From the NCBI GenBank assembly GCA_009785425.1, contig WQWI01000001.1, positions 1 to 64,000 of the forward strand: DNA of 64,000 nt. Direction: 5' to 3'. Under the pieces are notes generated by a model, which ran no database searches, was not told where the DNA came from, and saw nothing but the letters and a program-made list of their open reading frames with translations. A program made the translations under genes and the position numbers. Shown piece after piece: positions 27,501 to 35,514 of the stretch (position 1 is its first letter; each line of letters begins with the position of its first letter). The DNA is from Bacteroidales bacterium (GTDB lineage: Bacteria > Bacteroidota > Bacteroidia > Bacteroidales > P3).

Positions 27501-30500
27501 ATGAATCTCCGACGCCTAATAAGAAAAAACATTTACCTTTACAAGCCTTTCTACCGCTTGACGGCGATTGCTGTAATTGTTGCGGTTGCGGTAATTGTCG
27601 GCAGTCTTGTAGTCGGCGACTCCGTTCGAGGCACTTTGCTTCAGCGTGTTGAGGATCGACTAGGAAACACCGAAACGATTGTTTTTTCGAGGCAGTCGTT
27701 CATGGACGAAAAAATTCTTGAATCATTGCGTCATTCCCGCGCAGGTGGCTATCCCCTTGAAACAGGGCGATTGCAGGACAATCCCGCAATGACGACAAGG
27801 GGCATTTTACTAATGGACGGTTTTGTCTCCGTTTCCGGAAGACTTATACCTGTCATGGTTTGGGGTGTTGATGATTTGAATATAGAAGAGGGACAGGCAA
27901 AAATAAATCGTGCATTGCACAACGAAATAACCGTAGGAGCGAGGCATACCTCGCCCTCATCCATTGTTTTGCGACTACCCGCAGCAGGAATCGTACCAAG
28001 CGGCTCAATGTTCGTAACAGATGTTTATACAACAAGTTTGCGATTAGATCTGAGCGACATTGTGAGTGTCGAGCAAGGCGGAAATATCAGTTTGCAAAAT
28101 GAACAGATCATACCGTTTAATATCTTTGTCAATCGTGCGGAACTGGCAGAAACCATGGAGGTTTCCGGAAGAATCAATGTTATTTTATCTGACCGGATTA
28201 TTTCGAGAGAGGAATTCGCTCAGGCATGGAATTATGAAATTTCGGGACTGCGTGCTCTTCCTCGTCATTGCGGGCTTGACCCGCAATCCCCCTGCTTCAA
28301 GGGGATTCCCGCCTACGCGGGAATGACGACTATAACTTCCGACCGGGTTTTCATTCAAGATCAAGTTATTGAGACCCTCCGAAAAGATGATCTTTCAGCA
28401 AATCGTTTTTTTACCTATTTGGCAAACTCCATTCGTAAAAACGAAATAAGCATCCCATACTCGTTCATTACGGCTGTCGATTTTTTTGACGGACAACCTC
28501 TAAATCCTGATGAAGTCATTCTTTCGGATTATGCCGCTCGTAGGCTGAATGCACGTATTGGCGATACAATCTCCGTCAGCTATTTCATTTCTCAACGCTT
28601 TAGAACATTGAGTGTCGATTCGGTTTTTTTGAGAGTAAGTAGAGTTGTGCCGATTTCTCAACTTCAGGCAGATTCCGCCCTGCGAGCCGACTTCCCGGGA
28701 TTGTCTAATGTCGATCGCTGTGCAGATTGGAACAGCGATTTGCCCATCAACATGAGTTTGATAACAGACGAACGTGAAGAATTTTGGCGAAGATATGCCA
28801 ACACACCCAAAGCGATTGTACCATATATTACTTTAGCACCACGTTGGGAAAATGCATTTGGAAGTGCAACAGCTTTGCAGATCAGCGATGTAAGCAGCTT
28901 GAAAAACTTGACGCATGAAATGTTCGACATTACCTTGATTCACCCTCGCGAAACGGCGATTACTGCGGCAACATCGGGCGTAGATTTTTCAAGCTTATTT
29001 TTGGCACTTGGGTTTTTTATCATCATTTCCGCTGCGATGCTGATGATTGTCCCTTTGTCGGAAATGCTTTTCCGTCGTCGAAAAGAATTGCATTTGCTGA
29101 AAGCCATCGGATTTTCCAACAAGCGAATTTTGCGACTGCTTTGGCGTGAAATAAATCCTGTTGTTTGGATTTCCGCTATCGGTGGTGTGATTGCCGGATT
29201 GCTGTACACATCTTTGGTTTTATTTTTACTTGGAAATGTTTGGCGAGGTGCCACGCATACCGATGGATTTGGGCTTTTTCCTAATTTTGCAACTGTTTTG
29301 GGTGGATTGATTGTTGGGGTGATTTTATCGCTATTTTTAGTGTACTTCGTCATTCGAAAAAGTACGGGGGCGTTTCGACTACGCTCAACGACCCGGCAGG
29401 TGGCTGAGCGTAGTCGAAGCCACACCTCGCACCTCGCACCCTTTGGCTTTCGCCGTTTAATCAGTGCTTCACTACGCTACAAGAAAAAACAGGCTCTTTT
29501 ATCGTTTGTAACATTGGCTTGCGGTGTACTCATTGTTTTCTCGGTAGGGCTTAATCGGCAAGGATTTGCCGACAGTTCGCAAATTCGTACTGCAACAGGA
29601 GGCTTTGCTCTTTGGGCTGAAACAAGCGTACCTATTTTTCACAACATTCAAACAGAGGACGGGCGCTCGAGATTGGGATTAATGAATTTGAGCAACAATG
29701 CACATGTCTTGCAGCTGTTGAAATATAGTGCTGATGATGCAAGTTGTTTGAATTTGAATCGGGTGGAAACACCGAATGTTTTGGGAATAGAGATGACCGA
29801 TTTGATAGATGCGGATTTCCGGATTACCCGAACGATTTTTGATGGTTCCCGTTCCCGTAGAGACGCAATGCATTGCATCTCTACAATTGATAATTTCACA
29901 ACCACCCACAACGGTGTAATTCCTGCATTGATTGACGAAACCGTTTTAACGTGGACATTGATGCGACGGCTGGGCGATACGCTTGTGTATTTGGGCGAAA
30001 GAGGCGATACCGTGTTGATACAAATCGCGGGAACACTTGATAATTCCATCTTTCAAGGACATATTTTGATTGACAAAAATTTATTTTCCGAAACGTGGAG
30101 CGAAATCTCGGGTAGTGAGATTATGTTGGTCAATGTGCCGGAACAAGAGATTGAGGCTACAAAAATACTTCTCTCACAAGCCTTGAATATGTTCGGAATT
30201 CGGGTAATGACAACCAACGAGCGCATGCGATTATTTTACAGTGTAACCGATACGTACCTCACGATCTTCCTAACTTTGGGAGGTTTGGGTTTATTGCTCG
30301 GAATTTTCAGTCTTATCATCGTTGTTCGCAAAAACTTATTGGCTCGAACGAAAGAAATCACACTTTACCGCTCACTCGGCTTCAACAAAAAACGCTTGCA
30401 AGATTTGCTCTACAAAGAAAATATCATCGTTCCGCTTTCCGCTATTCTTACAGGTGCATTGGGCTCTCTGTTTGGTGTGTTTTTGGGTTTCGGAAATGTG

Positions 30501-30602
30501 AGTATTTGGGTTTGGTTGATGGCGATTATGTTTTTGGTGGGATTTATTTTTTCGGTAATTATTTTCGTTAAGACTACGGTGAGGAACTATTTGCAAAAAT
30601 AG
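27501..30602 (+). CDS. FtsX/MacB-type ABC permease carrying five in-frame palindromic repeats
   Basis: This 1033-residue inner-membrane protein has an N-terminal membrane segment (FYRLTAIAVIVAVAVIVGSL), a MacB-like periplasmic domain, a three-segment FtsX domain (about 490-630), a second N-terminal segment (~650-680), another periplasmic domain and a final FtsX domain (~905-1030, with RTKEITLYRSLGF as coupling helix). Such double permeases pair with a separate ATPase, not found here. Five palindromic blocks are read through: 27729-27794, 27933-27958, 28263-28328, 29373-29419 and 29857-29884. They encode stretches such as HSRAGGYPLETG, GLDPQSPCFKG and FRLRSTT. They fall in periplasmic loops or the linker, never in a membrane segment. 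Confidence 0.85.
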   Translation: MNLRRLIRKNIYLYKPFYRLTAIAVIVAVAVIVGSLVVGDSVRGTLLQRVEDRLGNTETIVFSRQSFMDEKILESLRHSRAGGYPLETGRLQDNPAMTTRGILLMDGFVSVSGRLIPVMVWGVDDLNIEEGQAKINRALHNEITVGARHTSPSSIVLRLPAAGIVPSGSMFVTDVYTTSLRLDLSDIVSVEQGGNISLQNEQIIPFNIFVNRAELAETMEVSGRINVILSDRIISREEFAQAWNYEISGLRALPRHCGLDPQSPCFKGIPAYAGMTTITSDRVFIQDQVIETLRKDDLSANRFFTYLANSIRKNEISIPYSFITAVDFFDGQPLNPDEVILSDYAARRLNARIGDTISVSYFISQRFRTLSVDSVFLRVSRVVPISQLQADSALRADFPGLSNVDRCADWNSDLPINMSLITDEREEFWRRYANTPKAIVPYITLAPRWENAFGSATALQISDVSSLKNLTHEMFDITLIHPRETAITAATSGVDFSSLFLALGFFIIISAAMLMIVPLSEMLFRRRKELHLLKAIGFSNKRILRLLWREINPVVWISAIGGVIAGLLYTSLVLFLLGNVWRGATHTDGFGLFPNFATVLGGLIVGVILSLFLVYFVIRKSTGAFRLRSTTRQVAERSRSHTSHLAPFGFRRLISASLRYKKKQALLSFVTLACGVLIVFSVGLNRQGFADSSQIRTATGGFALWAETSVPIFHNIQTEDGRSRLGLMNLSNNAHVLQLLKYSADDASCLNLNRVETPNVLGIEMTDLIDADFRITRTIFDGSRSRRDAMHCISTIDNFTTTHNGVIPALIDETVLTWTLMRRLGDTLVYLGERGDTVLIQIAGTLDNSIFQGHILIDKNLFSETWSEISGSEIMLVNVPEQEIEATKILLSQALNMFGIRVMTTNERMRLFYSVTDTYLTIFLTLGGLGLLLGIFSLIIVVRKNLLARTKEITLYRSLGFNKKRLQDLLYKENIIVPLSAILTGALGSLFGVFLGFGNVSIWVWLMAIMFLVGFIFSVIIFVKTTVRNYLQK
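27729..27794. repeat. Palindromic repeat (CGTCATTCCCGC ... GCAATGACG) in the permease gene
   Basis: Arms CGTCATTCCCGC and CCCGCAATGACG enclose a ~40 base core. It is related to the ispD repeat at 395-475 and to 28263-28328, and encodes HSRAGGYPLE...NPAMTT. Confidence 0.75.
27933..27958. repeat. Diverged copy of the GTAGGGGCGAGGC palindrome
   Basis: It reads GTAGGAGCGAGGCATACC then TCGCCCTC and encodes VGARHTSP, as the copy at 7703 does. The right end has lost the final CTAC. Confidence 0.75.
28263..28328. repeat. Palindromic repeat (CGTCATTGCGGG ... GGGAATGACG) in the permease gene
   Basis: A 66-base unit equal to 22 codons. It contains nested inverted repeats: TTGCGGGCTTGACCCGCAA, then CCCCTGCTTCAAGGGG, then ATTCCCGCCTACGCGGGAAT, which fits ATTCCC-N8-GGGAAT. 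The permease protein reads GLDPQSPCFKGIPAYAGM here. Confidence 0.85.
29373..29419. repeat. Palindromic repeat (TTTCGACTACGCTCA ... TGAGCGTAGTCGAA) in the permease gene
   Basis: The arms are exact reverse complements over about 14 bases. It is the same family as 233-290 and 61584-61633. It lies in the segment between the first FtsX domain and the second half of the protein. Confidence 0.85.
29857..29884. repeat. 28-bp GTAG...CTAC palindrome, core type AGACGCAATGCATTGC
   Basis: GTAGAGACGCAATG followed by CATTGCATCTCTAC: one mismatch from a perfect palindrome. Two perfect copies are in hemW (52896 and 52977). It encodes RRDAMHCIST. Confidence 0.85.
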
Positions 30603-30700
30603 GCATCCTAATTCTAGATCTTGAGCCTAAAAAAATGCTAAAATGTTGAAAACTTCTTAAATTTGCCCAATAAACTTGCCCAAATCTCAATTTATTTTTG

Positions 30701-30708
30701 TATCTTTG
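30701..30708 (+). promoter_or_regulatory. -7 promoter element (TATCTTTG) for the M20 peptidase gene
   Basis: It lies 24 bases before the ATG at 30733. The -33 position is a poor match. The 130-base gap after the permease gene holds nothing else recognisable. Confidence 0.65.
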
Positions 30709-30732
30709 TGGGAAATTAAACAAAATCACACT

Positions 30733-32094
30733 ATGAAAGATTTAAAAAACTACATCGAAACCAACAAAGACCGTTTTTTGCAAGAACTATTCGGTCTAAT
30801 TCGTATCCCTTCTATCAGTTCGGGAGGCAAAATGGAAGATATGGTGGCTTGTGCCGAGTATCTTAAAAAATCGCTTTTGGAAGCGGGCGTTGATAAAGCG
30901 GAAGTGATGCCGACAAAAGGCAATCCGGTTGTTTATGCGGAAAAAATCGTTGACCCGAAACTAAAAACTGTTTTGGTTTACGGACATTATGATGTGATGC
31001 CTGCCGATCCGATTGATTTGTGGAAATCTCCGCCGTTTGAGCCTGAAGTCAGAGACGGAAAAATCTACGCTCGTGGTGCAAACGATGACAAAGGTCAGTT
31101 GTTTATGCATGCGAAAGCTTTCGAATTTATGATAAAAACCAACCAACTGCCGTGCAACGTAAAGTTCATGCTTGAGGGCGAAGAAGAAATCGGTTCTCCG
31201 AATTTGGAAGCGTGGTGCGTTGAACACAAAGAGATGTTGAAAGCCGATGTGATTTTGGTTTCCGACACAGGTATGATTGCTAAAGATATCCCTGCAATCA
31301 CTACGGGATTGCGAGGTATGAGCAAAGTAGAAGTAGAAGTAGTCGGGCCAAACAAAGACTTACATTCAGGTCTATTTGGTGGTGCAGTAGCTAATCCGGC
31401 TAATATCTTGACCAAAATGCTTGCCGATTTATTTGACGAAAATAACCGTATCACGATTCCGGGATTTTACGATGATGTGATCGAAATTTCTGCCGAAGAG
31501 CGTGCAGCAATGGCAAAAGCACCATTCTCGCAAGAAGCGTACAACAAAGCATTAGACATTGCAGAAGAGTGTGGCGAAAAAGGATTTTCAACCAACGAAC
31601 GCACCGGTATTCGTCCAACGTTAGACATAAACGGAATTTGGTCGGGCTACATCGGCGAGGGTTCAAAAACAATCGTGCCATCTGTGGCAAATGCTAAAAT
31701 TTCTATGCGCTTGGTGCCGGCACAAGATAATGTGAAAATTGCCGAACTTTTCAAAAAACATTTTGAAGCGGTTGCCCCTAAATGTGTAAAAGTGAACGTT
31801 ACCGTATTGCCGGGTGGGCAAGCTTACGTTTCGCCAATTGATATGCCGGCTTACAAAGCAGCTGAAAAAGCTTACGAAAAAGTTTATGGAGAAACACCGA
31901 TTCCTGTACGAAGCGGAGGAAGTATTCCAATCATTGCGACTTTTGAAAAAGTGCTTGGTTTGAAATCCATTTTAATGGGATTCGGCTTAGAAGAAGACGC
32001 TATTCACTCGCCAAATGAAAGTTTCGACTTGGAGCGCTTCTACAAAGGGATTGAAACGATACCTTACTTTTATGAGGCATTTGCTGCTGAGTAA
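30733..32094 (+). CDS. M20-family metallopeptidase (dipeptidase)
   Basis: This 453-residue cytosolic enzyme probably cleaves dipeptides or short peptides with two zinc ions. Metal ligands are visible in VYGHYDVMPAD (His and Asp), ARGANDDKGQ (bridging Asp), LEGEEEIGSPN (catalytic Glu pair) and VSDTGM. The lid domain has DLHSGLFGGAVANPA, and the last His ligand is in EDAIHSPNE. It resembles CNDP-like M20 peptidases. ATG 30733 was chosen because it follows the promoter. The gene is monocistronic, with a terminator at 32108-32140. Confidence 0.92.
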   Translation: MKDLKNYIETNKDRFLQELFGLIRIPSISSGGKMEDMVACAEYLKKSLLEAGVDKAEVMPTKGNPVVYAEKIVDPKLKTVLVYGHYDVMPADPIDLWKSPPFEPEVRDGKIYARGANDDKGQLFMHAKAFEFMIKTNQLPCNVKFMLEGEEEIGSPNLEAWCVEHKEMLKADVILVSDTGMIAKDIPAITTGLRGMSKVEVEVVGPNKDLHSGLFGGAVANPANILTKMLADLFDENNRITIPGFYDDVIEISAEERAAMAKAPFSQEAYNKALDIAEECGEKGFSTNERTGIRPTLDINGIWSGYIGEGSKTIVPSVANAKISMRLVPAQDNVKIAELFKKHFEAVAPKCVKVNVTVLPGGQAYVSPIDMPAYKAAEKAYEKVYGETPIPVRSGGSIPIIATFEKVLGLKSILMGFGLEEDAIHSPNESFDLERFYKGIETIPYFYEAFAAE

Positions 32095-32107
32095 GAAAAA
32101 CCTTATG

Positions 32108-32140
32108 AAATTCCGTGCGTAGATAATATGCGCGGAATTT
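32108..32140 (+). terminator. Rho-independent terminator after the M20 gene
   Basis: AAATTCCG (32108-32115) pairs with CGGAATTT (32133-32140), and the right arm is followed by TGTTATTTTG. Confidence 0.65.
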
Positions 32141-32153
32141 TGTTATTTTGAAA

Positions 32154-32256
32154 GGGTATTGCTAATTAGGTATAGATTCCCATTTAGTTGCGTATTGAAT
32201 ATCAGTAATTTGTGTTTTGCAGAATGCCCGATATCTATACCTAATTAGTAATACCC
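32154..32256. repeat. 103-bp palindromic repeat, left copy
   Basis: It begins GGGTATTGCTAATTAGG and ends CCTAATTAGTAATACCC. The arms pair over 24 bases with one mismatch and enclose a ~55 base loop with TGTGTTTTGCAGAATGCCC. A diverged copy in the same orientation lies at 33608-33705, after the ATPase gene. Confidence 0.9.
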
Positions 32257-32377
32257 ACGATAATTGTCTCTCTTTGCAACGGAAATCCAGAACTGTTTTT
32301 CAAGGTAAAAAAGGAGTGAACAGATTTCTTCCGACCACTCCTGATAATTATTTGCCCTTACATTTCTCCAGCCATGT

Positions 32378-32431
32378 AAATCTCAAAATTACTTTGAGAT
32401 TTGCATACTTGGTTTTTTTTTCGTATCTTTG
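32378..32431 (+). promoter_or_regulatory. Promoter with overlapping 10-bp inverted repeat (possible operator)
   Basis: TTTG (32400-32403), 20 bases and TATCTTTG (32424-32431) form a full promoter. A perfect inverted repeat AAATCTCAAA-N5-TTTGAGATTT (32378-32402) overlaps the -33 element, where a bound repressor would block the polymerase. Confidence 0.7.
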
Positions 32432-32456
32432 CAAAAGCAATCTAAATGTGAAGAAA

Positions 32457-33602
32457 ATGTACCTCAGTAGAAAGATAGAAAGCACTATTATCGAATCCGT
32501 TAATGACTTTCCCGTCACAGCAATTGTCGGACCACGCCAGTGTGGAAAATCAACGCTGGTCAAACATATTGCATCGCAACTACAAAAAGATGTATTATAC
32601 CTTGATTTGGAGCGTCCGTCCGATTTGCTAAAACTTGAAAATGCCGAATGGTTTTTGTCCTCACAAAAAGACAAACTCATTTGTATTGATGAAATACAGC
32701 GGCACCCTGAGCTGTTTCCGTTAATCCGAAGTTTGGTTGACGAATGGAACCGACCGGGTTGTTTTCTGGTGTTAGGCTCTGCCTCTCGCGATTTGCTCAA
32801 ACAAAGTTCCGAATCATTAGCCGGACGAATTGTTTATCGCCCTTTAACCCCATTTCTATTTTCAGAAATCAATGGGCATCGCACGCTTGAACAGTATTTT
32901 GAACGTGGTGGATTTCCTCGAAGTTTACTCGGCAAAAGCAATGCCTTTTCTTTTGAGTGGCGACAGAGTTTTATATCTACCTTTCTTGAAAGAGATTTGT
33001 TACAGTGGAGTAATTTCACACCTGCAACGATGCAACGCGTATGGCAAATGCTTGCACATTTCAACGGTCAAACCGTTAATTATTCCCATTTGGGAAATGC
33101 ACTTGGGGTTAGCAATCAAACTGTGAAAAACTATATTGATTTGTTGGAAAGCACCTATATGGTTCACGTTGTACAACCCTACACTTCAAATCTCGGAAAA
33201 CGGTTGGTTAAAGCACCAAAAGTTTATGTCGCCGATGCGGGAATAACGGCGGCTTTGCTTGGCGTACAGTCGTTTCAGGACTTGTCGGGACACCCCTCTT
33301 TTGGAGCAATATGGGAACAGATTGTTCTTTCTAACCTAAAAGGAGCGTTTCCTGATGCCGAATTGTTTTATTACCGAACAACAGGTGGAGCAGAAATAGA
33401 TTTTGTGGTAAAATTGCACAACAAAATCTTTGCTGTTGAGTGCAAAGCCTCGTTCACGCCAACACTGGCAAAAGGAAATTATTTCGCCATAGAGGACATT
33501 GCTCCTAATCATACATTTGTGGTTTCTCCGTTGTCTGAAAGTTGGTCAATGACAAAAAACATTGATGTGGTTTCTCTTTTAGATTTCTTGAATGCGATTT
33601 AA
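32457..33602 (+). CDS. AAA ATPase with C-terminal DUF4143 nuclease-like domain
   Basis: This 381-residue cytosolic protein has Walker A GPRQCGKSTL (25-34), Walker B LICIDEIQ (74-81) and sensor-like VLGSASRDLL, then a winged-helix segment (FNGQTVNYSHLGNALGVSNQTVKNYIDLL). The C-terminal domain contains YYRTTGGAEIDFVV and IFAVECKASF, a D...E-x-K pattern of the PD-(D/E)xK fold. These ATPases are numerous in Bacteroidetes and archaea, and their role is unknown. The ATG at 32457 follows the promoter by 25 bases; an upstream reading enters the left repeat. The gene is alone between two palindromic repeats. Confidence 0.88.
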   Translation: MYLSRKIESTIIESVNDFPVTAIVGPRQCGKSTLVKHIASQLQKDVLYLDLERPSDLLKLENAEWFLSSQKDKLICIDEIQRHPELFPLIRSLVDEWNRPGCFLVLGSASRDLLKQSSESLAGRIVYRPLTPFLFSEINGHRTLEQYFERGGFPRSLLGKSNAFSFEWRQSFISTFLERDLLQWSNFTPATMQRVWQMLAHFNGQTVNYSHLGNALGVSNQTVKNYIDLLESTYMVHVVQPYTSNLGKRLVKAPKVYVADAGITAALLGVQSFQDLSGHPSFGAIWEQIVLSNLKGAFPDAELFYYRTTGGAEIDFVVKLHNKIFAVECKASFTPTLAKGNYFAIEDIAPNHTFVVSPLSESWSMTKNIDVVSLLDFLNAI

Positions 33603-33607
33603 TTGAT

Positions 33608-33705
33608 GGGTATTGCTAATTAGGTATAGATTTTCATGCAATTGCATATTAAGTATCAGTAACTTGTGTTTTGCAGAATGCCCGATATCCATACCTAATA
33701 ATACC
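33608..33705. repeat. 98-bp palindromic repeat, right copy
   Basis: Same orientation as 32154-32256, with point differences in the loop and a 5-base deletion in the right arm (CCTAATAATACC). It ends 4 bases before the stop codon of the convergent M23 gene. Confidence 0.85.
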
Positions 33706-33708
33706 TAT

Positions 33709-35475
33709 CTATCGAACAATTCGGGCTTGATAAACTGTTCGGTTATTTCTTCTGTCAGTTACGACTAACTCAAAACTGTGCTCGCCACTTGGCAGACTGG
33801 TGTGCTCTAATGTGCCTCGCAAAGTATTTGTTTTTGCATCGAACTCCATCAAAAACCAACGTCCGTTTATGGTTGCACGGTAACTTTCGATTCCTGAAAA
33901 ATCGTCTGTTATCCGAAAGGTAACGGTGTTCTGCGTTTCCGGAATGAGGTTGTTTCGTATATTAACCGGTGTAATTTCCGGTGCGATGGTATCAAGAAGA
34001 ACGGCAAACGTACCGAATCGTCTGACATTATGCGTAACAAATCCGTTCTCAAATCGTCCGCCATAAGCAACCCATTCACTGTTTCTTCTATTCCATCTAG
34101 CGATTAAGGCTTTACTTTCAAGATTTTGAGGTAATCCGACAGGTCTTATACTCAACGTATAACTGGTGTGTACCGGTGTTCCGGAACGGTGAACATGATG
34201 AATGTCAGAAAAAATCTGAGAGTCTGTTGAGGTTTCAACTCTGTATTCAAAATGAATTGACTCGTAAAGTGCCATTTGTGGAATAACCACGCGAATACCT
34301 TCATCTTGAAATGTATTGCTGACCATGTGAGAAAACAAGCGTCCTCGTTCAATTTCCGGAGAAAAAATAGGTTTGATAGATTCCATTTGGTCGTCCACTA
34401 ACAGAACAACGTTCAAAATACTTGTATTTCCGGCGAAATCCGCAGCCTCAATCCGTAAATTATGCACACCGTTTTCGACAAATCGAAATATACCTCGATT
34501 ATGAACTTTTTCGTAGATATTTAGGCGATTTCCGGGCAACACGTGTGTCCACTGTATGCGTTGTCCGGTACTGTCAAAGTGCGCATAATCAATAAATGCA
34601 TTGAGAAAGCGCCTGTGAGCAAACGGCATCTCGTCTAATCTCCACGCAAATTTCAATTGATCATCAAGAAAAACCTGTTTGGTGTATAATCCTAAAATAC
34701 CCGAAGCGTATGCTCTGTCTGTTGCTTGAATTCCGAATGCAAACTGTCCGAAAACACGAATGGTATCAAGGGTTATCGAACAATTTGTTCCTCTGCAGGT
34801 AACCGGAAAATGAAGCGGAGTTTGTTGTCCGTTGACTAACGAATTTTGTCCGTTCGGATAAACAACAAACGTTGAAATTGTCGGCGGGATATTGTCTCTC
34901 ACGACAAATCCGAAACGACCGGGATGTAAAGCATTTGTTCCGCCTTGATTTCGTAATTCGAAGTGTAGATGCGGTCCACTGGACGAGCCGGTATTTCCCG
35001 ACCAACCGATTAAATCGCCTTTTCGGAATTGTATGCGTTCTATAGATTCAAAATTTGTCAAATTCAACTCGAAAGATTCCTGTGCATAATGCTGTGCTCT
35101 TACCACGCGTTCAATTTCAGGAATAAATCTCGACAAATGTGCGTAAACACTCATTATTCCGTTTGCATGTGAAATGTACAAAGCCTTTCCGAAACCCGTT
35201 GCAGAAACTACAACACGAGTCAATGTTCCATCGGCAACAGCGAAAATCGGCAAGCCTTCCCTTTGCTGTGTTCTAAAATCTACTCCGGCGTGAAAAGCAT
35301 TGTTTCGCAATTCGGCAAACGAAGACGAAAACTGCCATGGGATATTCAAAGGATTTCCAAAATTTGTAAGCTGTTGCTGTGCCAACAAGCTACCCGAACC
35401 AACCAAACATACGACTACAACGATATTTCGCAGACTTGCCAACAACTTAAAGCCCGTTTTTACATAGTATTTCAT
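33709..35475 (-). CDS. Exported M23-family metallopeptidase
   Basis: This 588-residue protein has an N-terminal signal segment (about residues 17-33, VVVVCLVGSGSLLAQ). The LytM/M23 domain follows at ~60-185: HAGVDFRTQ gives the His and Asp zinc ligands, YISHANGIMSVYAHLSRF the catalytic His region, and PHLHFELRN the final His ligands, so all active-site residues are present. The C-terminal 400 residues are beta-rich and lack known motifs; they may bind peptidoglycan or partner proteins. It acts in the periplasm on peptidoglycan cross-links. It ends just outside the right palindromic repeat, and is monocistronic. Confidence 0.9.
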   Translation of the reverse strand: MKYYVKTGFKLLASLRNIVVVVCLVGSGSLLAQQQLTNFGNPLNIPWQFSSSFAELRNNAFHAGVDFRTQQREGLPIFAVADGTLTRVVVSATGFGKALYISHANGIMSVYAHLSRFIPEIERVVRAQHYAQESFELNLTNFESIERIQFRKGDLIGWSGNTGSSSGPHLHFELRNQGGTNALHPGRFGFVVRDNIPPTISTFVVYPNGQNSLVNGQQTPLHFPVTCRGTNCSITLDTIRVFGQFAFGIQATDRAYASGILGLYTKQVFLDDQLKFAWRLDEMPFAHRRFLNAFIDYAHFDSTGQRIQWTHVLPGNRLNIYEKVHNRGIFRFVENGVHNLRIEAADFAGNTSILNVVLLVDDQMESIKPIFSPEIERGRLFSHMVSNTFQDEGIRVVIPQMALYESIHFEYRVETSTDSQIFSDIHHVHRSGTPVHTSYTLSIRPVGLPQNLESKALIARWNRRNSEWVAYGGRFENGFVTHNVRRFGTFAVLLDTIAPEITPVNIRNNLIPETQNTVTFRITDDFSGIESYRATINGRWFLMEFDAKTNTLRGTLEHTSLPSGEHSFELVVTDRRNNRTVYQARIVR

Positions 35476-35514
35476 GATACAAAATTACGAAAAATCTCCC
35501 AAACTCGCAAATTA

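Larger units (their letters stand above)
32154..33705. mobile_element. Candidate mobile unit: ATPase gene between palindromic direct repeats
   Basis: Two ~100 bp copies of one palindromic repeat stand immediately outside a single transcription unit (promoter and DUF4143 ATPase gene). Nothing else is inside and no transposase is present. No target-site duplication could be seen. The unit looks like a gene carried between MITE-like ends, or a gene around which a repeat was duplicated. That it moves is inferred. Confidence 0.45.

Noticed and set aside
29245..29275. Possible further GAGG...CATACC repeat in the permease gene (WRGATHTDG)
   Set aside because: Only a partial match to the GTAGGGGCGAGGC unit with no palindrome; probably chance.
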